From NCBI GenBank assembly GCA_050186335.1, contig JBFWYO010000062.1, forward strand, positions 1 through 30,380: DNA of 30,380 nt. The letters run 5' to 3'. This DNA is from JBFWYO01 sp050186335 (GTDB lineage: Bacteria > Pseudomonadota > Alphaproteobacteria > Bin65). Below the pieces are notes generated by a model, which was not told the DNA's origin, ran no database searches, and worked only from the letters and a program-made list of their open reading frames with translations. How positions within the stretch are numbered: position 1 is the stretch's first letter; each line of letters begins with the position of its first letter. The position numbers and the translations under genes are program-made. Shown here piece by piece: positions 7,334 through 15,100 of the stretch.

Positions 7334-8092
7334 CTAGATAACGCCCCGGTCCCGCCGGCAATAAGCCGGCGGGACCGGGGGTGGCGTGCGAAAGATTTGG
7401 TCGAACCACTGCCGCGCTTGAATGCGCGCGTACCACTCCATCGCGCGCGGCCAGCGCCCGGCATCGTGCAGCTGCGGATCGATTTCGCCCGCGCGCACGA
7501 CATAGGGCGCGATATTGACGTCGGCCAGCGAGAACGCCTCGCCGGCCAACCATGGGCCGTGCGCGAGCGCTGCGTCCATCCGCGTCATCATGAGTTCGAG
7601 CTTGCCGAGCGCTTCGGCGAATTCCTGCGGTGTATAGGCCGAGCGCGCGATCTTTTCCCACCGGTCGCGCCGCTCCTTGAGCGGTATGGCGTCGAGGCGC
7701 CGACGCAATTCTGCGTCGGATAGTTTCTCGGCGACTTTCTTGAGCGCGTCGCTCCAGGTCGGCACCACCACCGCCGGCAGCGCGTAATCGTCGACAAACT
7801 TGGTCCACACGCGCATCCGCGCGCGCGCCGCGGCATCGGCCGGACGCAGCGGCGGCGCCGGGAACACGTCGTCGAGATATTCGTTGATGACCGTCGATTC
7901 GATATAGGGCACGCCGTCGTGCAGCAACGTCGGCACGTAGCCGTTCGGATTCAACTTCAAATATTCTGGCGTGTGATGTTCGAAGCGTAGCAGATTGAGC
8001 GGGTGGCCGGTATATTTCAGGCCCTTTTCGGCCAACGCGATGCGCACCCGCCGGGAGCACGTCGAACGCCAACTGTGAAACAGTTCCAACAT
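7334..8092 (-). CDS. Glutathione S-transferase (zeta-like N-terminus)
   Basis: This 252-aa cytosolic GST conjugates or isomerises substrates with glutathione. The N-terminal thioredoxin-like domain reads MLELFHSWRSTCSRRVRIAL, where the S-T-C-S-x2-RVRIAL run is close to the zeta/maleylacetoacetate isomerase signature. It then has NGYVPTLLHDG (cis-Pro) and ESTVINEYLDDVF for glutathione binding. The all-helical C-terminal domain has the WLAGEAFSLADVNIAPYV N-capping motif. The frame opens at 8152, but the GST fold begins at the ATG at 8092, which I chose; its ribosome site (GGAA) is weak. The last 15 codons are an odd Arg/Pro tail encoded by a perfect palindrome. A divergent paralogue starts at 8242. 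Confidence 0.9.
   Translation of the reverse strand: MLELFHSWRSTCSRRVRIALAEKGLKYTGHPLNLLRFEHHTPEYLKLNPNGYVPTLLHDGVPYIESTVINEYLDDVFPAPPLRPADAAARARMRVWTKFVDDYALPAVVVPTWSDALKKVAEKLSDAELRRRLDAIPLKERRDRWEKIARSAYTPQEFAEALGKLELMMTRMDAALAHGPWLAGEAFSLADVNIAPYVVRAGEIDPQLHDAGRWPRAMEWYARIQARQWFDQIFRTPPPVPPAYCRRDRGVI
7344..7380. repeat. Perfect 16-bp hairpin inside the 3' end of the GST gene
   Basis: CCCCGGTCCCGCCGGC (7344-7359) and its exact complement (7365-7380) are separated by AATAA. The stem is inside the last codons of the minus-strand GST gene, 8 bases before its stop. It has the shape of an intrinsic terminator but no T-run follows on either strand. It may limit readthrough into the gene at 7298 or protect the mRNA 3' end. 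Confidence 0.8.
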
Positions 8093-8241
8093 GCCGTTTC
8101 CATGCCCCGAACTGCGCAAATCGATCACAATACTAGATGAAGGCAAGGCCACGCCGTGTACGCGGCGAAATATCGGTCCGCGTGGTGGACAGCCCGCCGC
8201 GGTCGCTTGCCCCCACGCCGATCGACGAATAGGGATTGTCG

Positions 8242-9045
8242 ATGCTTGAGCTTTATCACAACGACATGTCGGTCTGCGCGCAGAAGGTCAGAATTGCGCT
8301 GGCGGAAAAACAATTGGACTGGCAGAGCCATCATCTCAATTTGCGCGCCGGCGACGCGCAGAAGCCGGAATATCTGAAGCTTAATCAAAATGCCGTGGTG
8401 CCGACGCTGGTTCACGATGGCAATGTGGTGACCGAATCGACCGTCATCTGCGAATATCTTGACGACGCGTTTCGCGACCGACCGCTCAGTCCCGCATCGC
8501 CGTTCGGGCGCGCGCAGATGCGCTTGTGGACCAAACAATTGGACGAGGATCTGCACGGCGCCGTCGGCACGCTCAGCCTGTGCATCGCGTTTCGCTTTCA
8601 GTTCCTGAAACGAACGCCGGAACAGATGCGCGCCTATATGGCGCGGATTCCGCAGCCGCATGTCCGCGAGCGCCGCCGGCTCGCCATCGAGCACGGCATG
8701 GACGCGCCGACCTTCGAGCCGGCGCTGCGCCGCTGGGCGAAGATGCTGGCCGACGCGGAACAATCGCTCACGACCGCGCGCTGGCTGGCCGGCGACACAT
8801 TCTCGCTCGCCGATGTCGGCTATGCCTCGTACATGATCCGCCTCGAACATTTGGGCTTGGAACGGTTGTGGCGCGATTACCCGCGCGTTGCCGATTGGCG
8901 GCTGCGGCTGTTCGAGCGGCAGAGTTTCAAGGACGGCATCGGAAAATGGCTCAACGCCGACTATCTGGCGTTGATGGAAGCGCAGCGCGCGGGCGCGCGG
9001 GCCTTCACCGACCGCCTGCTCGATACACCCGCCGCGAGCGCCTAG
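8242..9045 (+). CDS. Glutathione S-transferase
   Basis: The 267-aa product is a paralogue of the divergent GST at 7334-8092. The N-terminal domain (MLELYHNDMSVCAQKVRIAL, NAVVPTLVHDG with the cis-Pro, ESTVICEYLDDAF) and the C-terminal helical domain (WLAGDTFSLADVGYASYM) are both complete. The catalytic position near residues 9-12 reads D-M-S-V-C, so Ser or Cys would be the active nucleophile-activating residue. I chose the ATG at 8242, with AGGG seven bases upstream; an in-frame TTG at 8236 is less likely. The gene ends tail-to-tail with tgt, and the two stop codons share one CTAG (9042-9045). Substrate unknown. Confidence 0.9.
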   Translation: MLELYHNDMSVCAQKVRIALAEKQLDWQSHHLNLRAGDAQKPEYLKLNQNAVVPTLVHDGNVVTESTVICEYLDDAFRDRPLSPASPFGRAQMRLWTKQLDEDLHGAVGTLSLCIAFRFQFLKRTPEQMRAYMARIPQPHVRERRRLAIEHGMDAPTFEPALRRWAKMLADAEQSLTTARWLAGDTFSLADVGYASYMIRLEHLGLERLWRDYPRVADWRLRLFERQSFKDGIGKWLNADYLALMEAQRAGARAFTDRLLDTPAASA

Positions 9046-10178
9046 TCGCCGCGAGCGGCCGCCAGCCGCGCCGTCGCCCGGTCCTGAAACGCCGCAAACC
9101 GCTGCTCCGCGATCGCGCTACGTATCTCCCGCATGACGTCCTGGAAGAACTGCAGATTGTGCCAGGTCAGCAGCATGGCGCCGAGGATTTCGCCGGCTTT
9201 GGTCAGATGGTGCAGGTAGGCGCGGCTGTGGTTGCGGCATGCCGGGCACGCGCAGGTTTCGTCGATCGGGCGCGCGTCTTCGGCGTGGCGCGCGTTGCGC
9301 AAGTTCAACTCGCCGTCCCAGGTGAACGCCTTGCCGGTGCGGCCCGAGCGTGTCGGCAGCACGCAATCGAACATGTCGATGCCGCGCGCGACCGCACCGA
9401 TGATGTCGTCCGGCCGCCCCACGCCCATCAAATAGCGCGGCCGGTCGGCCGGCAATAAAGGCGCGGTGACGTCGAGCACGGCGAACATCTGCGCCTGCCC
9501 CTCGCCCACCGCCAGCCCGCCGATCGCGTAACCGTCGAATTCGATCTTTCTCAGCGCTTCGACCGATTGCGCGCGCAGCTCGGGATAGATCCCGCCTTGG
9601 GCGATGCCGAACAGCGCGTAGCCCGGGCGCGCGGCGAAGGCGCGCTTGCAGCGTTCGGCCCAGCGCATCGACAGCGCCATCGAGTCGGCGGCCTGCTGCG
9701 CGGTGGCCGGAAACGACGTGCATTCGTCCAGCACCATGGTGATGGTGGAATCCAACTGAAGCTGAATCTCGATCGCCCGTTCGGGCGTGAGTTCGATCGC
9801 GGCCCCGTCGATATGCGAGCGGAACGTCACGCCGTGTTCCGTGATCTTGCGCAAGGCACCCAGGGACATGACCTGGAAGCCGCCCGAATCCGTCAGAATC
9901 GGCCCGGGCCAGTGCATGAATTTGTGCAACCCGCCGAGCCGCTCGATGCGCTCGGCGCCGGGGCGCAGCATCAGGTGATAGGTGTTGCCAAGTACGATCT
10001 GCGCGCCGGTCGCGGCGACCGATTCGGGCAGCATCGCCTTGACCGTGCCGGCGGTGCCGACCGGCATGAAGGTGGGCGTCTCGACGATGCCGTGGGCGGT
10101 GTGCAGACGGCCGAGGCGCGCGGCGCCATCCTGCACGACCGGTTGGTAACGGAATTTCATTGCAGCCGTCGGACTCAT
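9042..10178 (-). CDS. tgt: tRNA-guanine transglycosylase Tgt
   Basis: Tgt exchanges guanine-34 of tRNAs with GUN anticodons for preQ1, the committed tRNA step of queuosine synthesis. The 378-aa product carries the family signatures: TPTFMPVGTAGTVKAMLP, GNTYHLMLRPG, the active-site Asp in TDSGGFQVMSL (D97), SMRWAERCKRA, the GVGRPDDIIGAVARGIDMFDCVLPTR substrate region, and the zinc site in CACPACRNHSRAYLHHL. Length is typical. The ATG at 10178 overlaps the queA stop as ATGA, so translation is likely coupled to queA; an internal ATG six codons later is possible. It is the last gene of the methyltransferase-queA-tgt unit. Confidence 0.97.
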   Translation of the reverse strand: MSPTAAMKFRYQPVVQDGAARLGRLHTAHGIVETPTFMPVGTAGTVKAMLPESVAATGAQIVLGNTYHLMLRPGAERIERLGGLHKFMHWPGPILTDSGGFQVMSLGALRKITEHGVTFRSHIDGAAIELTPERAIEIQLQLDSTITMVLDECTSFPATAQQAADSMALSMRWAERCKRAFAARPGYALFGIAQGGIYPELRAQSVEALRKIEFDGYAIGGLAVGEGQAQMFAVLDVTAPLLPADRPRYLMGVGRPDDIIGAVARGIDMFDCVLPTRSGRTGKAFTWDGELNLRNARHAEDARPIDETCACPACRNHSRAYLHHLTKAGEILGAMLLTWHNLQFFQDVMREIRSAIAEQRFAAFQDRATARLAAARGD

Positions 10179-11212
10179 GGGTCGTTCATACGCTGCAGCA
10201 GGCAGGCGTCGCCATAGGAATAGAAGCGGTAGTTTGCGGCGATCGCGTGGGCGTAGGCCGATTTCATGCGCGCGAGCCCCGAGAACGCGGCGACCAGCAT
10301 GAACAGGGTCGAGCGCGGCAGGTGGAAATTGGTCAGCAGCAGATCGACGGCTCTGAACCGATAGCCGGGCGCGATGAAGATATCGGTCTCTTCCGAGAAC
10401 GGGTGAACGCGGCCGTCGGCGTCGGCCGAGCTTTCGAGCAGCCGCAGGCTGGTCGTGCCGACCGCAATCACGCGCCCGCCGGCCGCCCGGCGCGCGTTGA
10501 TCGCGCGCGCAGCCTCAAGCGATATCTCGCCGTACTCGGCATGCATCTTGTGTTCGGCAATATTGTCGACCTTGACCGGGAGAAAAGTTCCCGCGCCGAC
10601 GTGCAGCGTCACGAACACGCGCGCGATGCCGCGCGCATCCAACGAGGCCAGCAGTTCGGGCGTGAAATGAAGGCCCGCGGTCGGCGCCGCGACCGCACCC
10701 TCGCGCACCGCGTAGACGGTTTGATAGTCCTGCCGGTCCTCCGCCGCTTCGCCCGCCGGCCGCGCGATATAGGGCGGCAGCGGCATCGCGCCATAGGCTT
10801 CGAGCGCGCGCATCAACGTGGCGCCGGCCTTGTCGAACTGCACCTCGATCTCGCCCGCCTCACGCTTTTCGGTCACGCGCGCGGCAAGGTCGGGCGCGAA
10901 GCGGATTTCGTCGCCCTGCTTCAGGCGCTTGGCCGGCCGCGCGAAGGCGCGCCAGCGGTCCGGCGCCAGGCGCAGGTGCAGCGTAAGTTCGACGCGCGCC
11001 TGCCCGCGCCTGCCTTCGAGGCGGGCCGGGATCACGCGGGTGTCGTTGAACACCATGACGTCGCCCGGCCGCAGCAGGCTCGGCAATTCATGCACGACGC
11101 GATCGTCGAGCGTTGCGCCGACGCACAGCAGGCGCGCCGAATCGCGCGGCCGCGCCGGGTGCGCGGCGATCCGCTCGCGCGGCAGGTCGAAATCGAAATC
11201 GGCGAGTCGCAC
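10175..11212 (-). CDS. queA: S-adenosylmethionine:tRNA ribosyltransferase-isomerase QueA
   Basis: QueA transfers and rearranges the ribosyl part of SAM onto preQ1-tRNA to give epoxyqueuosine. The 345-aa product contains the expected conserved blocks: FDFDLPRERIAAHP at the start, GDVMVFNDTRVIPARL, PTAGLHFTPELL, GAGTFLPVKVDNIAEHKMHAEY, AVGTTSLRLLE and LLTNFHLPRSTLFMLVAAFSG near the end. An ATG 14 codons upstream keeps the frame open, but family similarity starts at the GTG at 11212, which is preceded by AAGG and overlaps the stop of the upstream methyltransferase gene by one base (TAGTG). The 4-nt overlap with tgt at the other end completes a tightly packed unit. Identification is firm; the start is likely. 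Confidence 0.96.
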   Translation of the reverse strand: MRLADFDFDLPRERIAAHPARPRDSARLLCVGATLDDRVVHELPSLLRPGDVMVFNDTRVIPARLEGRRGQARVELTLHLRLAPDRWRAFARPAKRLKQGDEIRFAPDLAARVTEKREAGEIEVQFDKAGATLMRALEAYGAMPLPPYIARPAGEAAEDRQDYQTVYAVREGAVAAPTAGLHFTPELLASLDARGIARVFVTLHVGAGTFLPVKVDNIAEHKMHAEYGEISLEAARAINARRAAGGRVIAVGTTSLRLLESSADADGRVHPFSEETDIFIAPGYRFRAVDLLLTNFHLPRSTLFMLVAAFSGLARMKSAYAHAIAANYRFYSYGDACLLQRMNDP

Positions 11213-11949
11213 TATGCCGCCTTGCGCGCGAACACCTTGATGCCCGGCTTCCATGCAAAGCGCTGCCGAAACACGCGCAGCCCATGCTGCGCCAAAAGCT
11301 GCGCCAGATTCTTCGGATCGAAATACAGACAGTGCTCAGGCGGCTTGAAACCGTCCCATTCGGTCACCTCGCGCGGACGGCGCCAGTGATCGAGATAGGG
11401 CGTGGTCAGATAGAGCAGGCCGCCCGGCTTGACCGCCCCGGCGAGATGCGCGGCGAAGCGCTGCAGATCGCTCGAATGTTCGATCACTTCGGAACAATGC
11501 ACCACGTCGAACTGCCGGCCGCCCAACGCGGTCGTTTCGAGGAACCCGCCGATATAGGCATTCTGCGGAAAATGCGTGCGCGCATATCTGAGCGCGCCGC
11601 GATCGGGCTCGATGCCGACCGCTTCGAAGCCGGCCTCGCGCGCGGCCTCGGTCATGAAGCCGCCGTTCGCGCCGATGTCCAGGAATGTTAGCCCGGCGGC
11701 CGGCCTGCCCAGCGCCTGCACGATTCGGCGGATGGTGCGGCGCGCGCGCATCAGCTTGGCCGGCGCCTTCTTGAAATAGCCCGTGGTGCCGCCTTCGAAC
11801 GCATCGTCGTACAGCGCATTCAAATGCGCAGCCGGCGGCGGATCGAGGTAGACCAGCCGGCACGCATCGCAGCGGAACAGCCGATGCCCTTTATGCTCTT
11901 TGTAGGGCGTGCGCGACGGCGATGCGCAAAGCGGGCAGTTCTTGGTCAA
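11212..11949 (-). CDS. Class I SAM-dependent methyltransferase with N-terminal zinc ribbon
   Basis: The product is about 245 aa. It begins with a four-cysteine zinc-ribbon-like segment (C5, C8, C27, C30: CPLC ... CDAC) followed by LVYLDPPP and a Methyltransf_23-type Rossmann fold: FLDIGANGGFMTEAA (SAM motif I), VGIEPDRGA (motif II acidic residue), FDVVHCSEVIEH and PGGLLYLTTPY. Similar proteins methylate sugars or small molecules, and the substrate here is unknown. The frame stays open to 12114, but that would run across the divergent hpnC start. I chose a TTG at 11949 with GGAG six bases upstream; another TTG at 11970 is possible. The one-base overlap with queA suggests co-translation, yet no link to queuosine is known. 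Confidence 0.82.
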   Translation of the reverse strand: MTKNCPLCASPSRTPYKEHKGHRLFRCDACRLVYLDPPPAAHLNALYDDAFEGGTTGYFKKAPAKLMRARRTIRRIVQALGRPAAGLTFLDIGANGGFMTEAAREAGFEAVGIEPDRGALRYARTHFPQNAYIGGFLETTALGGRQFDVVHCSEVIEHSSDLQRFAAHLAGAVKPGGLLYLTTPYLDHWRRPREVTEWDGFKPPEHCLYFDPKNLAQLLAQHGLRVFRQRFAWKPGIKVFARKAA

Positions 11950-12064
11950 TTCGGACTCCGATCGGGGCAAAACGCGGCCGGATACTAGAGGAAAGAGGCG
12001 GCCGGCAAAACAGCGCGAAAGCGCTCGGGTTGACCCGCGAAAATCCATGGTGTACCGGCAACCC

Positions 12065-12928
12065 ATGGCCCAGGCGACCGACATCACCGCAACCGCCGAG
12101 ACGCCGTCCGGCAAGGGCGCGGGGGACGAGAATTTTCCGGTCGGCTCGTTCCTGCTGCCGCGCAGGCTGCGGCCGCACGTGGCGACGTTCTACGCCTTTG
12201 CCCGCGCCATCGACGACATCGCCGACAATCCCGATCTTGCGGCCGCGGAGAAAATCGCGCGCCTCGACGGTTTCGACCGCACGCTGACGGGCCAGCTCGA
12301 TGAGCCGGCCTACGCCAAGGCCGCCGCGATCCGCGCCAGCTGCGAAGCCACCAACGTGCCGGTGCAGCATTGCCGGGATCTGATCACGGCGTTCAAGCGC
12401 GATGCGGTGAAGATCCGCTACGCCGACTGGGCCGATCTGATGGATTATTGCCGCTATTCGGCGGCGCCGGTCGGTCGCTATCTGCTCGATCTGCACGGCG
12501 AACCGCCGAGCGGTTATGCGGCGTCGGACGCGCTGTGCGCCGCGCTGCAGGTCATCAATCATGTGCAGGATTGCCAGAAGGACTATCGCGCGCTCGACCG
12601 CGTCTATCTGCCGGAGCCGTGGCTCAAGGAGCACGGCGCGCTCGTCGAGGACCTCGACCGGCCGGCGGCGTCGCCCGGCGTGCGCAAAGTGCTCGACCGC
12701 TGCCTCGACGAAACCGAGCGTCTCATGCGCGAGGCCTACACGCTGGCGCGGCAACTGCGGAGCCGCCGCCTGGCGATGGAATCCGCCGCCATCGTGCGCC
12801 TCGCCCACACCCTGATCGCGCGCTTGCGCCGCCAGGACCCGCTCGCCGTGCGCGTCGAACTGAGCAAGCCCGCGCTGGCGTGGGTGGCGCTGCGCGGCGC
12901 CGCCGGCGAGTGGCTGCGCCGGCTATGA
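12065..12928 (+). CDS. hpnC: Hydroxysqualene synthase HpnC
   Basis: HpnC converts presqualene diphosphate to hydroxysqualene on the way to squalene. The 287-aa product is an all-helical trans-prenyltransferase with both Asp-rich motifs that hold Mg-diphosphate: AIDDIADNP (D50, D51, D54) and QDCQKDYRALDRVYLP (D169, D173). The N-terminal ENFPVGSFLLP run is typical of HpnC rather than HpnD. Starts at 12047 and 12065 are both possible and neither has a strong ribosome site; 12065 gives the usual N-terminal length. It diverges from the methyltransferase gene, and its stop overlaps the hpnB start as ATGA. It is the first gene of the plus-strand hopanoid unit. Confidence 0.93.
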   Translation: MAQATDITATAETPSGKGAGDENFPVGSFLLPRRLRPHVATFYAFARAIDDIADNPDLAAAEKIARLDGFDRTLTGQLDEPAYAKAAAIRASCEATNVPVQHCRDLITAFKRDAVKIRYADWADLMDYCRYSAAPVGRYLLDLHGEPPSGYAASDALCAALQVINHVQDCQKDYRALDRVYLPEPWLKEHGALVEDLDRPAASPGVRKVLDRCLDETERLMREAYTLARQLRSRRLAMESAAIVRLAHTLIARLRRQDPLAVRVELSKPALAWVALRGAAGEWLRRL

Positions 12929-14103
12929 GCGTCGCGCTCTATGCGCTGAGCGGCGTCGGCTTGGCGGCGTGGCTCTATTTGTTGCTGTTCAACGGCGGAT
13001 TCTGGCGCGCCGACCAGCTTCTGCCGCGCGACCGACCGGCGCTCGAACGCTGGCCGCACATAACCGCCGTCATCCCGGCGCGCAACGAACTGCCGACGAT
13101 CGGCGCCACCGTCGAATCGCTGTTGCGGCAGGATTACCCGGGCCGGCTCGAGATCGTGCTGGTCGACGACCGCAGCGACGACGGCACGGCGGCGGCGGCG
13201 CGCGCGGCCGCGTTGCGTGCGCAGGCGGCCGAGCGTCTGACCGTGGTATCCGGCGCCGAACTGCCCGCAGGCTGGGTCGGCAAGATGTGGGCGGTGCACC
13301 AGGGGCTGCAGCAGGTTCCGCCGGATGCGGATTATGTGCTGCTGACCGACGCGGATATTACCCACGATGCCGCGAACCTGCGCCGCCTTGCGACGCATGC
13401 GGAAACCGGGCGGCTCGATTTGGTATCGCTGATGGTGCGGCTGCATTGCGCATCGGCCGCCGAGTATCTGCTGATTCCCGCCTTCGTGTTCTTCTTCCAG
13501 ATGCTGTACCCGTTTCCGCGCGTCAACGATCCGCGCAGCAAGATCGCGGCGGCGGCCGGCGGCTGCATGCTGGTGCGGCGCACCGCGCTGGAACGCGCGG
13601 GCGGGATTGCCGCCATCCGGCACACGCTGATCGACGATTGCGCGCTGGCGCGCAACATAAAAAGCGGCGGCGTCATCTGGCTGGGGCTGACGACATCGAC
13701 GTTCAGCACGCGCGCCTATGCCGGGATCGGCGAGATCTGGCGCATGGTCGCGCGCACCGCGTACACGCAACTGAATTACTCGCCGTGGCTGCTCGCCGGC
13801 ACCGTGGTCGGCATGGCGCTGGTGTTCGCCGCACCCGTTGTCGGCCTGGTCGGCGCGCTCGCATTGCAGCTTTGGCCGGCAGCGGCGATCGGCGCCGCGG
13901 CGATCGCGCTGATGACGCTGTGCTTCTATCCGACGTGGCGGTTGTATGCGCGCACGCGGCTTGAACTGTTTCTGCTGCCATTGGCCGGCTGTCTCTACAC
14001 GCTGATGACGATCGACTCGGCGCGGCGCCATTGGACCGGCCAGGGCGGTGCCTGGAAAGGCCGCGCCTATGCCCCGTCGACCACGCGCCGACCGCCGCCC
14101 TAA
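12925..14103 (+). CDS. hpnB: Hopanoid-associated glycosyltransferase HpnB
   Basis: This 392-aa family 2 glycosyltransferase is anchored in the membrane. After a hydrophobic N-terminal segment (residues about 5-25) comes the GT-A domain: ITAVIPARNELPTIGATVESLL, the nucleotide-binding VLVDDRSDDGT, the metal site LTDADI, and later LIDDCALARNIKSGG. Three more membrane segments follow at the C-terminus (about residues 285-360). Its position directly after hpnC with an ATGA overlap marks it as HpnB. The sugar and the acceptor have not been clearly settled in the family; hopanoid head-group or precursor glycosylation is the usual proposal. A gap of about 150 bases follows before the next gene. Confidence 0.92.
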   Translation: MSVALYALSGVGLAAWLYLLLFNGGFWRADQLLPRDRPALERWPHITAVIPARNELPTIGATVESLLRQDYPGRLEIVLVDDRSDDGTAAAARAAALRAQAAERLTVVSGAELPAGWVGKMWAVHQGLQQVPPDADYVLLTDADITHDAANLRRLATHAETGRLDLVSLMVRLHCASAAEYLLIPAFVFFFQMLYPFPRVNDPRSKIAAAAGGCMLVRRTALERAGGIAAIRHTLIDDCALARNIKSGGVIWLGLTTSTFSTRAYAGIGEIWRMVARTAYTQLNYSPWLLAGTVVGMALVFAAPVVGLVGALALQLWPAAAIGAAAIALMTLCFYPTWRLYARTRLELFLLPLAGCLYTLMTIDSARRHWTGQGGAWKGRAYAPSTTRRPPP

Positions 14104-14257
14104 CCGGCTGATTTAGTTGAAATTTCGGCCATGGCGCGCGCACCGGCGGATTGCCGCAGACGGCGAAATAGCCTTTATTTTCCGCAGTTTATCGGGTATT
14201 CAGAGCGCGTTATCGGGCCGGGGGGTCCGGCGCTTCGTTGACTGACTGAGGCTTGCC

Positions 14258-15022
14258 ATGACGTATTCAGGCGTCCTTTCGGCGCAGCAGATCGCCGATT
14301 TCCGCCGTGACGGTTTCGTTGTCGTTCCGGGCTTATTTTCCACCGCCGAAATGCGCGGCATCACGCGCTGGACCGACGAAATGCAGTCGGCCCCGGAAAC
14401 GCCCGGCAAATACATGATGTATTTCGAGAAGAGCATGCGCGACGGCTCGCGCATCCTGAACCGGCTGGAGAATTTCGCGCCGTATCACGCAGCGTTCGGC
14501 GGCCTGTTCCACGGCGACAAGATGGAAGGCGCCTGCAGCCAGCTGCTCGGTGAGCCGGTGGTGCTGTTCAAGGACAAGATCAACTTCAAGATGCCCGGCG
14601 GCGACGGCTTCAAGGCCCATCAGGATCAGCAAGCCGGCTGGAGCCGCTACGCCGACTTTTTCATTACCGCGCTGGTCAGCATCGACGAGGCGAACGACAC
14701 CAACGGATGTCTGGAACTGGTCGCCGGCCATCACGCGCGCGGCCTGGTCGGCCAGGAATGGGCGCCGCTCAACGATCGCGAAATCGCGCAGATGAAATTC
14801 GTCTCGTGCCCGACTCAGCCGGGCGACGTGGTGTTTTTCGATTCGTACGCGCCGCATCGCTCCGCGCCGAACCATACCGACAAGCCGCGCCGCGTCCTGT
14901 ACGTGACCTACAACCGTCTTTCGGACGGCGATCACCGCGCGCAGTATTACGCCGACAAGCGCAAGAGCTATCCGCCCGACATCGAACGCGTCGCCGGCAA
15001 GGAATACGTGTTCCGCGTCTGA
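14258..15022 (+). CDS. Phytanoyl-CoA dioxygenase (PhyH) family protein
   Basis: The 254-aa product is a non-heme Fe(II)/2-oxoglutarate oxygenase. It has the PhyH pattern: an N-terminal FRRDGFVVVPGLFS segment, the iron-binding HQD motif in FKAHQDQQAGW, DEANDTNGCLELVAGHH, the distal His in FFDSYAPHRSAPNHT, and the Arg that holds 2-oxoglutarate in KPRRVLYVTYN. Members hydroxylate fatty acyl-CoA, ectoine, or other small and lipid substrates. It lies between hpnB and hpnD in the same direction, so a hopanoid or isoprenoid substrate is conceivable but unproven. The ATG at 14258 has GAGG nine bases upstream. A terminator-like hairpin follows its stop, so it may end a transcript that starts at hpnC or in the 14104-14257 gap. 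Confidence 0.9.
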   Translation: MTYSGVLSAQQIADFRRDGFVVVPGLFSTAEMRGITRWTDEMQSAPETPGKYMMYFEKSMRDGSRILNRLENFAPYHAAFGGLFHGDKMEGACSQLLGEPVVLFKDKINFKMPGGDGFKAHQDQQAGWSRYADFFITALVSIDEANDTNGCLELVAGHHARGLVGQEWAPLNDREIAQMKFVSCPTQPGDVVFFDSYAPHRSAPNHTDKPRRVLYVTYNRLSDGDHRAQYYADKRKSYPPDIERVAGKEYVFRV

Positions 15023-15043
15023 GCGCGGCCGGACACGCGCTGG

Positions 15044-15076
15044 CGGGGCGCCCTCGCCGGCGCCCCGTTTCATTTT
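15044..15076 (+). terminator. Rho-independent terminator-like hairpin after the PhyH gene
   Basis: CGGGGCGCC (15044-15052) pairs with GGCGCCCCG (15059-15067) around a 6-base loop, followed by TTTCATTTT. This is the best intrinsic terminator in the window. It lies 22 bases after the PhyH stop and ends only 24 bases before the hpnD start codon. Confidence 0.75.
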
Positions 15077-15088
15077 CGGGATTGTGCT

Positions 15089-15092
15089 AGGA
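15089..15092 (+). promoter_or_regulatory. Ribosome-binding site that decides the hpnD start
   Basis: AGGA at 15089-15092 is 8 bases ahead of the ATG at 15101 but overlaps an in-frame ATG at 15092. This favours 15101 as the start of hpnD. Confidence 0.6.
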
Positions 15093-15100
15093 TGAAACGC

